From contig NC_092804.1 in the NCBI RefSeq assembly GCF_040954645.1, positions 86,917,217 through 86,981,216 on the forward strand: 64,000 bases of DNA, written 5' to 3'. The position numbers and the translations under genes were made by a program. This document shows positions 52,550-63,885 of this stretch, one piece after another. The first letter of the stretch is position 1, and each line of letters opens with the position of its first letter. The stretch comes from Diabrotica undecimpunctata (taxonomy: Eukaryota; Arthropoda; Insecta; Coleoptera; Chrysomelidae). The notes under the pieces were generated by a model that was given only the letters and a program-made list of their open reading frames with translations, was not told the DNA's origin and searched no databases.

Positions 52550-52965
52550 AATTAAAGACTTTAATAAATTTGTGAGTGTCATAAATAGAACCTTTAATAA
52601 ATAAATAATAAATAAATTAGAATTAATAAAAACATTACAATTATATACCTGAAATATAAAAAAAGTTTGGATTTTATTACTTTAAACAAAAAGTAAGATA
52701 AAATAATGGGGTGCTACAGACACCCCGCGAGTTGACACGTTCCTGAAATAGGCGCGAGTAACGAAGGCTAATGTAACTCTGGCCTTTGAAAAGCGTATGA
52801 AAAAGAAAAATAACAAAAACTATTCAAGGCAAAAGACTCAGCTCGAAAAATCTATATATGATAATCATGTTATTATCTACGAAGGCGACATAAACGCCAA
52901 AAGTATTGAATACTTGTCATTGCTAAGGAAGTTAAAAAAGAGTTATTAAAAACTTGTTAACTTAC

Positions 52966-53374
52966 CTGTTTAAAAGTGACATTATTGGGGAACCCTCTAC
53001 TCCGATTGTGCGTGTCCGTAAATCCTGGAACGTCAATAGCTCCATATAATATAGGCATACTAATAGGAAAAAACTCACTACTTTTTATTTTTTTCTCGTC
53101 TGACTGCCCCTCCACAATTCTTATCGGCGATGGTATTGGATCTTCCTTTTTGACGTAATGTTTTACGTTTTTCCTCGCAATAGAAATCAATTTCTGGTCA
53201 ATGTCTATACCTACAATTGATTTAGCTCCAAAATCTCTTGCTACAGAAAGAGTAACATGACCAATGTTACAGCCTATATCTAAAATGTCTTTGTTTTCAA
53301 AAATATATGGATGGTGGGAGAAAACTCTCAGTCTGTGGTCGGTTTCATTATGAGGATTTCTGTAGCCATAATAT
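52966..53374 (-). CDS. bin3: bin3/MEPCE exon: SAM-binding half of the methyltransferase domain
   Basis: 409 bases: one base completing the split codon, then 136 codons, ending in phase 0 at AAACAG|GTAAGTT. It reads (R)YYGYRNPHNETDHRLRVF, then methyltransferase motif I DILDIGCNIGHVTLS, and then the acidic end of strand 2, VGIDID, expected to contact the SAM ribose. A variable loop follows (EGQSDEKKIKSSEFFP) and the exon ends in FPNNVTFKQ, matching the FPNNV.F. element just before the next conserved block of MEPCE. There are no stops or frameshifts, so the exon looks under constraint although it is embedded in transposon debris. Confidence 0.93.
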
Positions 53375-53570
53375 CTACAAAATTACAGCTTACTTTATTA
53401 TCTAATTAAAAAATAAAGCTGGTCATAGATCTGTATAAATCCATATAACTAAATAGATTTAGTCCATATTTGGTTCTTGTGTTGGACTGAACAGCATCCG
53501 CAAGTACTTAAAGATTTCCAAACCAGCATTCGAATATCGATATTTCAACCTGATGCATAACGTATTAGGC

Positions 53571-54888
53571 TATTCAATAATCTTTGGGGTTCAATAAGAG
53601 AGGGCGCTGCTTTAACCTAATTTTTTTTATGTTGGAACACTCTTCATACGAACGTATGTGTAGTTTCATTTCAATATGTTACTTCATTCTTTGTTTAAAA
53701 TCGATTTAGTATCGACGTGTCGCAGTATTTTTTTAAATGGAAAAATCAAGTATCGACGAGTGATTGAATTTTTATTTTTGTAAGGTATTAAAGCAAAGGG
53801 AATTTATAAACTAATATTGAAAGTGTATAAGTACTCTTCATCTTAAATTAGCACAGTAGAAAGATGGTATACTGGATTTAAACGTGGTCGTACAAGCATT
53901 GAAGATGATCCACGTCAAGGACGACCAAAAGCTGCAATAACACCAGAAATCGTAGGAAAATACAGGATATCGTATTGGAAAATCCTCGAGTGACTGAAAG
54001 ATATTTAGTGGAAGCCCTAGGCATCTCATCGGCCAGTGTAAGCAATATTTTGACTGAAGTATTGGGTTTTAAAAAGTTACATTCACAATAGGTGCCGCAT
54101 TCGCTAACAATGGAACAGAAAGAAATTCAAGGCTTTCTCAGCAACATTTAGAGCATTTTCGAAAGGATAAAGTGGATTGTGTGTGTCGATTCATCACTAT
54201 GGATGAGACTTTGGTCTATCACCATGATCCTGAATAAAAACAAGAGGCTAAAGAGTGGTGAAAACCTGGTTCCTCGGCTCCGAAACGCGTTCGTATCCAG
54301 AAATCGGCCAAGAAGGTATTAGCATCAGTTTTTTAGGAGGCGAGAGGAATTTTGCTTGAGGATTACTTGCAAACTGGTAAAACAATAAATTCTAAATATT
54401 ATTGCAACCTTTTAGACCAGCTGATAGAAAAAATTGGTAAAAAATGACCCGGTTGATAAAAGAAAAGAATCATTTTTCATCGGCACAATGCACCATGTCA
54501 TGTGAGCACTTTAACAATGGCTAAAATACATGAAGTAAAGTTCGAATTGTTGGAACATCCACCGCATTGTCCAGATTTCGTCCCTAGCAACTTCCATCTG
54601 TTTCAATACCTAAAAAATTCATGCGTCAAAAACGTTTTATTAAAATGATGAGGTCATAACATCTGTGGAAGAATCGACCAGAATCGACAGGAACAACCAG
54701 ACTTGTTAGACGACAAGAATAAATCTGAAATGGGTCGTATATGCAGTTTTAAGGATGATATTCCCATCGGTTTGAATAGGCGAGAGTTTCTACCGCACCA
54801 AACGTTTTTGATTTGATTCTATATATTTTTTCAAGTTCAAATGTATTTTTTTATTTTTCTAAGTAGGCCGGAAATTATTATTAACAAA
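53571..54888 (+). pseudogene. Mariner transposase pseudogene
   Basis: The plus strand, after skipping stops and shifts: ISTVERWYTGFKRGRTS and DDPRQGRPKAA (N-terminal DNA-binding part and linker), ITMDET (first catalytic Asp), HNAPCHVSTLT (the second Asp position reads His) and CPDFVPSNFHLF (the third Asp position of the DD34D triad reads Asn). At least eight stops or shifts. The imperfect ends TTCAATAATCTTTGG and its rough complement near 54875 suggest the borders. Lies in the 4.6-kb bin3 intron. Confidence 0.82.
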
Positions 54889-54957
54889 TAACATAACAAA
54901 AAAACAATTTCCGGAATTGCTTCGATTAAAATTTTTTGAGGCGTATCTCATGGAAAT

Positions 54958-55515
54958 GTTTCTCTCTTGGTAATTTTTCGAAACATGGTTCCTTTTCGAG
55001 TTATTTGCAATTTTTTGTTGGAAAAAAATGCCTTAATTAGTGATTTTTGTGATTTTTTTGTGATTCATTTAGTAAAGAAATTTACTAAATGAATTACAAT
55101 TCTACAAAATGCTTAATAATCTTAAAACCTTCACGTGTAAGTAAGAATATTTTGACAGGGATAAGTAGTTTATATCTTGCTAAAAACATAGTTTTAAATT
55201 TAAACAAAGATTTAAAAGCGCAGCGCACCTGTATCGCCACGACTGTACAAGCTTTTTATACAGCGATAGATTGCTATTCGAAATATTTGGTTCCATGTTT
55301 TGAGCAAGTTAGAATCCATTTATCCTTGTCAAAATATTCTTACTTGTACTTAAACGTTTAAAGATTATAAAGCTTTTTATAGAATTGCAATTCATTTATT
55401 AGTTTTTTAGAAAAAAATCCCAAATCGCTAATTACGGCATTTTTTTCAACAAAAAAAAAGTGCAAACAACTCGAAAATAAAGCATTCTTCGAAAAATTAC
55501 CAAGATAGAAAAAGT
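54958..55515. repeat. Foldback element, ~250-bp arms
   Basis: TCTCTTGGTAATTTTTCGAA at the left and its complement TTCGAAAAATTACCAAGA at the right. Further pairs inside: GAATATTTTGACA/TGTCAAAATATTC and CATTTAGTAAA. Arms diverged 10-20%. The 90-codon frame inside is not a gene. Confidence 0.75.
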
Positions 55516-55519
55516 GTTT

Positions 55520-56060
55520 TTTTTTTAAAGGTTAAAATACATTTATTGACGTTTCAATTTCCACTTCGGAAATCGTTCTCAAAATACAAACATTAGTAAA
55601 TTAAACAAATTTTGTTTTTGTTACTTAGTGAAAAATTCTTCTAATAATTTAATTTTATCTGACTCATCTATATTGACAATTCAGACATACATTATACATT
55701 TTATAGTGTTTATTTCAATGAAAGCCTAAAAAAATTACTTGAAGCCATTCGGGAAATTGTTTTTTTGTTAATAATAATAAGTTATTTGTTATTGTTAAAG
55801 AGAGTTGGCTTCACTCTCCTGATGCCAACCAATATGTAGCTTCGCCGTTTTTTAATTTTTAAACTGTTTGTCCTTGGGTCGTGTAGTGTTAATGTATAAT
55901 TATTATGTTTATGACATTCTTAATATAATGTTGGATAGGCCAAATTTGACGAAATGCCCCTGAAGATGCTCTAGGAGCGAAAGTACTTGGGCAAGATTTG
56001 ATAAATAAACTGTGCTCGATATCTACCTTTCATTTGATTAAAGTTCATTTATTCGAGCAT
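55520..56060. repeat. Penelope-like/retroelement remnants with hairpin-GAAA motifs
   Basis: 55550-55590 carries (minus strand) a hairpin ATTTCC...GGAAAT followed by TGAAACGTC, a motif repeated near 5560 and 13180. A second motif, on the plus strand, is at 55956-55992. No coding region seen. Assignment to Penelope-like elements is an inference from these motifs. Confidence 0.4.
55956..55992 (+). ncRNA. Hammerhead-ribozyme-like core
   Basis: GCCC, then CTGAAGA, a hairpin with stem GCTC/GAGC, then GAAA, then GTACTT, then GGGC. GCCC/GGGC can form stem I, and A-G...C-U a 2-bp stem III with U at the cleavage position. The same layout, with the same extra U after CTGAAGA, occurs at the palindrome ends. 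Confidence 0.4.
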
Positions 56061-56214
56061 TCAACCTTACATCACGTAATTAATATTATTTTATGTAACC
56101 CACATAACCTATAATGTTATATGGATTATCAGCCGGACAATCTATCAAACGTAAAACTATATTCTTCAATTAATTTCTTGTCAACTTCAGTGGATAGCAG
56201 TATTATTTCAATAA

Positions 56215-56580
56215 AATGGTGCTTGGTAGCTCTACAAATTCAAAAATTCATAAGTTGGTGATTAAAAATTATTGCCGCAATAAAATAATCCGTTAAGTGG
56301 CAGATGAAATTAATCTTTCTAAAACTATAATGTGGAATATATTTAAGCATTATGAGAAAACATGAAGTATCGTAGACAAAAAAGCTAAAATACCAAAGCT
56401 ACTTTCTGACACAAATAGGAGAATATTAGTAAAAGTTTGCAAAATCGAAAAAATACTCTAAAGGACATTACAGCTGAATGAAATCATGAAATTGGATTAA
56501 ATCTGTCAAAGGATGCTTGCGCAAGTGGAAACATAAATCAGGATTAAAGTTTTATAAGGTTGAATTACAGGTGAAAATTT
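56215..56580 (+). pseudogene. Tc1-like transposase N-terminal fragment
   Basis: VADEINLSKTIMWNIFKHYE (paired-type helix-turn-helix), then KKAKIPKLLSDTNRRILVKV, the linker 'GR/KP..L....R.I'. Several stops. No catalytic domain. Confidence 0.6.
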
Positions 56581-56724
56581 GAAAGTGTACTCTTACTCTT
56601 TTTTATTTTCTTTCTGACATCAGTATCCTCCCTAATAAGAGATCTGTAGCCCACTTCCCAAAGCTCGTCGTTGTGTCCTTCAACATACTTGAGAATTATT
56701 GCATAGTGAACGACTTCAGACCTG

Positions 56725-57653
56725 GGCCCTGATTCTAATTGAGATTTCGACTCAAAACATGTCGAAATTAATATGGCGACGTCGAAATGCGACTTTGCGA
56801 ACCTTGTGGATTTCAGCTGAACTAACCAAACGACGTCACTAAATTTCGATTTATCGAAATTAATTTCAACTTCAAGAAAGTGGTTGAAATTTAATTTCGA
56901 GTCGAAATTAATCTGACATGACTGACTGGACTGGGAGAAGTGAACTTAGGTTCAGTTTAGGTAGGCGGTGTTTTGATCCTTGCAAGGAAAACTGAGGCAA
57001 AAAGTATTAATATGGCTGTGTTTTACGGACATTTGCTAGTTTTGGAGGAATTAGAGAGGATAGATATCCGACGCTCATAACGGAGGATAAGAAGAATGTT
57101 ACGGGATACCCAAAATTCTTTTTCACTAAGTGATGCTCAATTTAGGCAGCAATTCCGGCTTAATAAACAAGCTGCAAATTATTTAATAAGGGTATTAGAA
57201 CCATATTTGGAAGAAGATGTTTATGCCTCTAGTATACCCAAAATGTTTAGGGTTAGTATTACTAAGCTGCAGTAAATTTAAAAATATATTAGAATATAAC
57301 CACTAAGTGAAATCTTAGTGGATATAACTTAAGGATCTCCCACATCGCCTTTTTTTTCTTGCCATCTTTTCTTTCAATTCAAAATATAATTGAGAATGGC
57401 CACTATTTATGATTTAACAACTCAAACAAGAAAAAAAAGACGTTCACGTAACGTAAACAAAACAAACATTCAACAAGCGTAGTGCAGCCAATAAACAACA
57501 GGGCCAACCCAAATTTTCAGCAGTGTCAAAATGATAAAGTAAATATCCCCAGTTTTAACTACAATCGAAATGAATGAGAATCGATAGCGATTGCGACTGT
57601 CATGGCGTAGTCGCTTTTAAATTTCGACATCGAAATGAAATAGAATCAGGGCC
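56725..57653 (+). mobile_element. PIF/Harbinger-type element, non-autonomous, 929 bp
   Basis: Terminal inverted repeats GGCCCTGATTCTA / TAGAATCAGGGCC with CTG at 56722-56724 and 57654-57656 (3-bp target duplication, typical of PIF/Harbinger). It holds a HARBI1-like N-terminal fragment (SLSDAQFRQQFRLNKQAANY, LEPYLEEDVYASSIPKMFR) at about 57100-57250 and nothing of the catalytic core. The duplicated (GT)CGAAATT motifs near both ends extend the inverted repeat. Confidence 0.8.
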
Positions 57654-57978
57654 CTGGATGTCTTCGTATCTTCAATTCTGACTAATCTTTCCCTTGGTTA
57701 ATAATATCCAAATGAATACCCAACTTCTGGGCATCCTTTCTTCCCATTCAGGTATAACTTTCGTTACAATAATTTTATTAAAAAAATATTTCATTGATTT
57801 TGTTAGATTTTCTGTTTCACTTAGTAAAAATTGTGTCATAAATTATTTGTGGTATTGTCACATGAAATGTGGTAACATCTATTAAGAGATTAAGAATTTA
57901 AGCTAAAGGTAAAAATTTTGGTAATTAATTGATACAAATATAATTCTAAGTTTGTTCAAAGATATTTACAGTACTTAC

Positions 57979-58496
57979 CTGTTGTAATTTCCGTACTGAA
58001 ACTGCTTATCCTTTTCCTTAAATTGTGGCAACGCAGTATCCTGTAGTTTAGGATGTTGCCTCTGCTTAGTCCATTTGTTAACGGAATTACTTCTTTTTAA
58101 CCATGCACCAGGCTGAGGTACTACCGGACTCACAATCTTATCCATCGAATTATTTTTAAATTTTTTCACAATGTGATGACCATCGTCCGATTTGCGCTTA
58201 CTTTTGTCTTTTTTTATTGGCGCGGGTACTATGCTAGAAAACATAGTTGAAGTACCAACAGACGGATCAGAATTTGGTATATCTATAGGTAAATCTAGGT
58301 AAGGTTCAGATACAGACGGGACTTTGAGACTTGGCATCACCTGTTCTATAGGCTCAGGTATTTCGGGTATCTTCGCAGAATCAGCTGATGATTCTGGTGT
58401 TTTTGCTTCTGTTGTTGAACTAATGTCGGCTGTGACGTCAGACACATCCATGGTGCCGGATATAGTACGACGTTTTTTCAAACGTTTTTTCTTAGA
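57979..58496 (-). CDS. bin3: bin3/MEPCE exon: low-complexity linker and start of Bin3 domain
   Basis: The exon opens in phase 0 after an acceptor at 58498-58497 (an alternative AG six bases further on is also in frame) and ends in phase 2 at a canonical donor, ACAG|GTAAGT. The first ~25 residues are basic (KKKRLKKRR) and could act as a nuclear localisation signal. The middle is rich in Ser, Pro, Glu and Thr and looks disordered. A second basic patch (KKDKSKRK) precedes the end, ...KQFQYGNYN, which is the FQYGNY signature at the entry of the MEPCE methyltransferase domain. The split Arg codon is completed by the first base of the next exon. Confidence 0.88.
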
Positions 58497-58499
58497 CTA

Positions 58500-59480
58500 G
58501 ATAACAAATTAATAAAAACAAAGAAACATATTATAATGTGGCATTATTTATCAAATTGCGTTTAGGTAAAATTTGAATTGGATTACACATATACAGTACA
58601 GGCAAGATTTGCAAATAGTGATAAAACAATGTCATATATTTGATATCATATTTTTGCACTGCTGAATACTATCAATCTGTCAAGTATAGCTTCGAAAAAT
58701 ATAAAGAGATAAAGTAAACGCCAGATTCTCATCTACTATAGAAACAAACAATATTTGAAAATAGAAGTATTTTATTATTTAACATACTCGTGTCTTAATT
58801 CGTAAATTTCCTATAAGAAACCTGAAATGCCTAAAGATATTGATTAAAAATTTATTTTGATCTACTACCAGCTTCTATTACCTCTTCGTTGGATGTTTGA
58901 AGATAATGTAGGCTTTTTTAAGTTAAGAAAAGACATTATACATCTAGTTAATAAGGAAGGTGTTGGAGTAATGGAGTAATAACCTTAACCAATGAATTGT
59001 TTATATGGCAATATACGATTCGTGTGCTGTGCATTGTCCTGGAAAAAACAAAATACCTTTAAACAACTTTCTGTGTCATATTTCCATATTTTTTTCTCTT
59101 AGATTAGTCAGTAACCTCCAATAATTCCCTTATTAAGAAAATCAATCACGATTACTTCTTGGTAATCCCAAAAAAACTAAAACAAGAAGAAAAGAAAACT
59201 TTCCAACAGAGTTTTTTTAACTCTCTATATTAAACAATCTGTCTGTAAAATATTGAACATTTTTATTTTTAAACAAGACCTGGCAACGTCCAATATTTTT
59301 AATTTTCCCACTTGAGAGACGGAGGTCAACAGATAGTGGCAGTGAAAAAACGAGGCGCTTACAGACCTTTCGCCATTTAACATGTGTATCCATGTGTATC
59401 TTATTCGATAAAAATGAAATGAGGAAATACTACAAACCCTTAACTAATAGCCGTCGAGAATTTAAACCACGATTAAAAAT
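58500..59480. other. Intron DNA, unassigned
   Basis: No gene or recognisable element. Confidence 0.4.
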
Positions 59481-59770
59481 TTGTAAAGACACTAACGGTG
59501 AAATTCTACATGATAAAAACTGAGATGGACGCTGGACAATTCAGAATGTTCTGGTTCGGAGATATTAATAGAATGAAACCAGAAATAATTATAAGACAAA
59601 TATTAGAATTGGGTAGGGGTACGAAAAGAACAAGGGAAAGACCCAGACGGAAATCGATAGATCAGACCGAAGAAAAGGGAAGGAATAAAGTGAAAACTAT
59701 TGAACAAATAAAGACAATAGACAAAAATCTAAATGCATGGAAAAATGTCTAAGAGAAGAACCGCAATCCC
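59480..59770 (+). pseudogene. LINE C-terminal fragment
   Basis: FRMFWFGDINRMKPE, then TKRTRERPRRKSID and NLNAWKNV: the RTE/CR1-like 'W.GH..R......GRP...W.D' tail. Short and isolated. Confidence 0.55.
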
Positions 59771-59934
59771 AATCCGACGCCTGAGAGTGAAAAGGATATG
59801 ATAGGAAGAAGAATATATTTAAACAACTTTCCGTGCATCTATAAAACTGAAACAACAATTTTTCCAGACGATTTTGAACTGAAATTTCTCACGATCTGGA
59901 GAACCAGAGTGTCTCCATCCCATTCGAATCCCAA

Positions 59935-60560
59935 TATCAAATATAATCAAATACCGAATTGAATCGAATCGATGATCGAACCTATTGAATCGATTATCGG
60001 ACTTAATCGAATCGATTATCGGACTTAATCGAATCGATTATCGAATGGAAGAGGTGGGTAAATGGAAATTAAAATAGCTAGCCCAAATCCGACACCCTGT
60101 TAGGGTAAAAGGAAGGGGAGAAAGAAAGAAAGAAAGAAAGATAATCGAATTAAATCGATTATCAAATCAAATCGATTATCGAATCGAAGCGATTATCGAA
60201 TCGAAGTGATTGTCGAATAGAATAAAATATTGAATCGAATCGATTATCGAGCCTAATCTTATCGATTATCGAATCAAATCCATTATCAAATCGGATCGAC
60301 TATCGAATCGATTATTGAATCGGATCTAATTAAATATCGAATCGAATAGAATCAAATATCGAATCTAATTGAGTCGATTATCAAATCGTTCATGCGATCG
60401 AATTGAATAAAATATCCAATCGAATCAATTATCGAATCGAATAGAATCAATTATTGAAACAAATGGAATATCGAAGCGAATCGAATCGAAATACAATAAA
60501 ATATAATCAAATAAAATAAAATGCAATAAAATAAAATAGAATCGAATCGATGATCAAATC
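59935..60560. repeat. ATCGATT-rich minisatellite
   Basis: Dozens of imperfect GAATCGATTATC-type units (about 10-20 bp), grading into GAATAAAATA variants. A (GAAA)n tract at 60116-60140 interrupts it. Unit length is irregular. Confidence 0.85.
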
Positions 60561-60919
60561 GTTAGAATCGTATAGAAATAAAATAGAATATAATAAAATA
60601 AAAAAGTAAATTAAAATCATCGCTCGTTGCATAGACAATCAGAAGGGTATTCTTCCTTTCCTCGGCCCTCCCGGAATGTCACATCCCGATTTTATTACTT
60701 ATTTAAGATTTCGTCCAAGACTAAATTGAGCCACTACAAATAATATATTTATATTAGGAACGATTCAAGAAAAAACTTATAATTACGACGTGGAACTATA
60801 ATAATATGTATATAAACTTTAAATAAGAATTTGATATTGTGAAAAGAAACAAAATACTGGAAGATATTCGTAATCTAGGTATACCTAACAAATCAACCTC
60901 ATAAAAATGACGTGATGAC

Positions 60920-61690
60920 TGACTCTCTTATTTGATATCAATGTGGGAGTGAGACAGGGAAACGCACTAGCAACCGTGCTGTTTAACCTAGTTCTTGAGG
61001 CAGTAATCAGAAAAACCAACGTACCTAGTCATATAAATACCAAATCAGTACAAATTACTGCATATGCAGATGATGTAGCTATCATTAGTGGGAGAAAGCA
61101 ACGACTAATGGAAGTGTTCAAGGAAATTGATCCCGAGGCACGAAAAAAAAAAACTATACCATCGAAAGTGTGAATGCTTTCATAAATCTGGCCACATAAA
61201 TCGATGAAAAGAATTCCGTAAGTAGCCAAATTTAATGCACGTATTTGATAATAAAAGATTGATGACACCGAACTTATTAGACAAAAGAACCGAAATGAAT
61301 ATCTACAGAATATTAAATAGGCCCGTAGTAACCTATGGTTGTAAGACCTGCGTAGTGACAAAAAATGAAGCTCGACTAAGACATTCGAGATAAAGATACT
61401 GAGAAAAGTATACGGCCCGGTGCAAGAAGGAGACGGCACATGCAGAATCACGGCATGACGGCACGGCAGCGACTGTCATGGATGGGACATATCCAGAGAC
61501 AAGAAAATACAAAATCAACAAAAAATATTACAATGGAAGCAGATAGGAAGACGAAAGAAAAGAAACGAACGAAAGAAAGACCCAGAACAAGATGGTAAGA
61601 TGATGTGGAAGACGACCTGAAAACTGAATGGAAGAACCTAGACAGGGGGCAGAGACCCATCTATGGTTATGATGCCAAAAGAAGAAGATT
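60920..61690 (+). pseudogene. LINE RT fragment
   Basis: GVRQGNALATVLFNLVLEAV, then AYADDVAII (RT active site), then PVVTYGCKTCVVTKNEA and, with shifts, the C-terminal 'RPRTRW.DDVEDDLK' tail. A different LINE family from the one at 28.9-31.2 kb. Confidence 0.7.
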
Positions 61691-61927
61691 GTGTCCATGA
61701 TGTGAATGAAAATTAAATAGAGAGTATTCTAGATTACTTGCCTCTAATTCTTCCAGTGTTTTCCATCTAATTTAGCAATCACTTTTGGATAATTGGTAAA
61801 GTTTCTATTTGTATGAATTTGAACTTTTATAATTCAATATTGACCAAAAGTAATAATAAAGCAAAATACTTTTATTTAAATCTAATTCAAATTTTAAAAC
61901 GTCATTCTATTAGTACCTAAAACTTAC

Positions 61928-62093
61928 TTTTTTAATCGGTGAGCATAATTGTTGTTCATATTCTGCATCATCATCACAGTCTATGAGATTCAAAGGGTCA
62001 TGAATATTTTTTGGGATTATTACTTCGATTTGGCCCTTCTTCCTTGGTGGAGTGGGAACCGGCGACGATTTTGGTGTTACAGCATTCATGGCT
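61928..62093 (-). CDS. bin3: bin3/MEPCE exon: N-terminal conserved motif
   Basis: The minus strand has an acceptor TTTTAG before 62093 and a strong donor (AAAAAA|GTAAGTT) after 61928. From the ATG at 62089 it encodes 54 residues starting [15 protein letters not shown] and including [14 protein letters not shown]. This resembles the vertebrate MEPCE segment with TPKSSP followed by an 'IPK.I.DPL.L' motif. In the family that segment continues upstream, and here the frame stays open to the acceptor (codon GCC before the ATG). So this ATG may be internal, with an upstream coding exon, or it may be the true start after a 5'UTR exon. The exon ends in phase 0 after ...SPIKK. Confidence 0.8.
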
Positions 62094-62344
62094 CTAAAAC
62101 AAAAGATATCAGATATTCTCCAAAATTACAAAAAAAAATCAATTACAGGGTTTATTACAAAACAAATAAAATTAATTAAATCTGTAACAATTTTCTGAGA
62201 ATCTGGAACCAAACACTGATAACTAATAAATTGTATTTGCAAAAAAAAACAGATCTTCCGTTAATAACTTCAATCTTCGCTGTTAGGGAGCTGTTAAGAG
62301 AGCGCTAATGTCACGAAAAATATATAATTTCCATAATTTCCAGG

Positions 62345-62575
62345 TTACACGTGACTGAAGTTGCGCGGCAAAATCAAACACAAACATAGTGTAAAGACTG
62401 ATGCATTAAACACAACAGCCCTAGCCAAACATTCTCTAGAAAATAGTCATTCTTTTGATTTTGAAAATGTACAGATTTTAGAAAAAGAACAAAATTACAA
62501 CAAAAGATGCATATTGGAGATGATTCACATAACAAAAAGAGATCTAAATTCTATCAATTGTAGCATTTGAAAATT
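62345..62575 (+). pseudogene. Penelope-like element C-terminal (GIY-YIG region) fragment
   Basis: LRGKIKHKHSVKTDALNTTA, LAKHSLENSHSFDFENVQIL, CILEMIHI: the 'T.L..H....H.FDF....IL..E....R..LE...I' pattern at the end of PLE GIY-YIG endonucleases. Open for about 70 codons, nothing upstream. Confidence 0.6.
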
Positions 62576-62579
62576 CTTT

Positions 62580-63860
62580 GGATATGTATTGAAATCCCCT
62601 CGTATTTGTTAAAATATCAAAGAATAATCTTAGTGTATTTCTGTTTCCTTTCGTACAAGTTAAAAGACCGAATCTTTCAACTTCTTTTTATTTGCGTCGC
62701 TAGAGTTAATGTAAACCATTTTATAGTTTGTTTATATTTCACAAGATGCGTATTTTGTCGGTATTCTTTGATCGAAGCCTCTTTTAGGATCTTTTGCGTT
62801 CCCGTTACCGTTGTAAGTGTTTTGTTTATACCAAGATTATGCGAATGAATTTTGAGAATAGTTGCTCACTCTCGGTAAATCCGACCGCTGTTAAAAGCGT
62901 GTTTAGTTTTATTGGAGTCCGAATTTAGCATCAAATTCGTAATGTTTTGTGTTTTTCGCCTTTTCTCATGGGAAATCCTGTAGTATGGTAGCAGTTTTAT
63001 GTGCAGTTAATGGAGGTTTGCAACGAAGTCGGTGTTGAACGGACTTGCTGGTCAAAACCAGCGAATTTGATGAAATGAGTGGAAATTTACTCTCTGTAAT
63101 ATGGCAGATTTAAAAAGAGTAATCATTATTTTGTTAAGTATTTAAGGGATTTGTGCCGTGTACCAGAGTATTGAAAATATTTCCAGTGTTGTAAAAAGCT
63201 GCGTATAGGGTGTGTCCAATGTGCGGGTGATTTTGGTTCCAACCTCACTTTATTTGTCTCTGGTCGTCTTTCCAGACGTTGAAGCAGTCCTTTTTTGTAT
63301 AGCAGAAATTCCAATATAATTCCAGTTTAACCCTCAGAAACTTTAGTGCTTTTTTTGGTGAAATAAGGTAACTTTTTGTGTTTTCATTTGGAAGTAACAA
63401 CAGACATTTTTTTTTAAATAATAATTTAAAAAGATAATTTTTATTTGTAATAATTTTTTATTTGCCACAGTTTATAGCTCAGTAACATTTGTAAGTTTTG
63501 TAGCAATAGAGTTTGTAAATGAATACGACATAATTATGTAAGTCTTTTCATCTTTATTTATTTTGGAATAAATTTTTACTAATTATTTTGTACCTATTAT
63601 ATCATATACATTTTGTACCATTTAATATTTTGTAACTGTTTGTGTTGAGAGAGTAATAAATGTTTAATTTATCTCTCTGAACCATTTTGTTTATTTTAGA
63701 AAAGTCTCCTAACCATTTTTGTATTTTTAATAATTATTTCAATAGTTACAACTAGTTGTAATCGTTATAATTCGGCACCTCGAAGCGGCGTCCATTTTAA
63801 ATTGCTAGAGGTCCTCCCTGTTGTTTTTTTTGTCCGTTTGTTCCAAAAGACTTATACTTC
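62580..63860. other. Unassigned
   Basis: T-rich DNA with no supportable gene. It could include the 3' tail of the Penelope-like fragment or upstream bin3 intron. Confidence 0.4.
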
Positions 63861-63885
63861 ATCTAATTTACTTACCGTTGCACGT

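Larger units (their letters stand above)
1679..62093 (-). other. bin3: bin3/MEPCE host gene, visible span (5 exons, 4 introns)
   Basis: Overview of the only host gene seen. Five minus-strand exons join in phase with GT-AG borders: 62093-61928, 58496-57979, 53374-52966, 27997-27779 and 1923-1679. The joined product is about 517 codons. It contains the MEPCE-type motif 'TPKSSP ... IPK(N/D)I.DPL.L', a Ser/Pro/Glu-rich linker and the whole Bin3 SAM-dependent methyltransferase domain. The known family role is adding a gamma-monomethyl cap to 7SK snRNA and staying bound in the 7SK snRNP that controls P-TEFb. Introns, 5' to 3' in the gene, are 3431, 4604, 24968 and 25855 bp. Nearly everything else in the window sits inside them. 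The 3' terminal exon is not visible and the 5' end is uncertain. Confidence 0.88.

Noticed and set aside
63126..63314. 62-codon minus frame as an upstream bin3 exon
   Set aside because: No resemblance to the MEPCE N-terminus and no suitable donor in phase with the 62093 exon.
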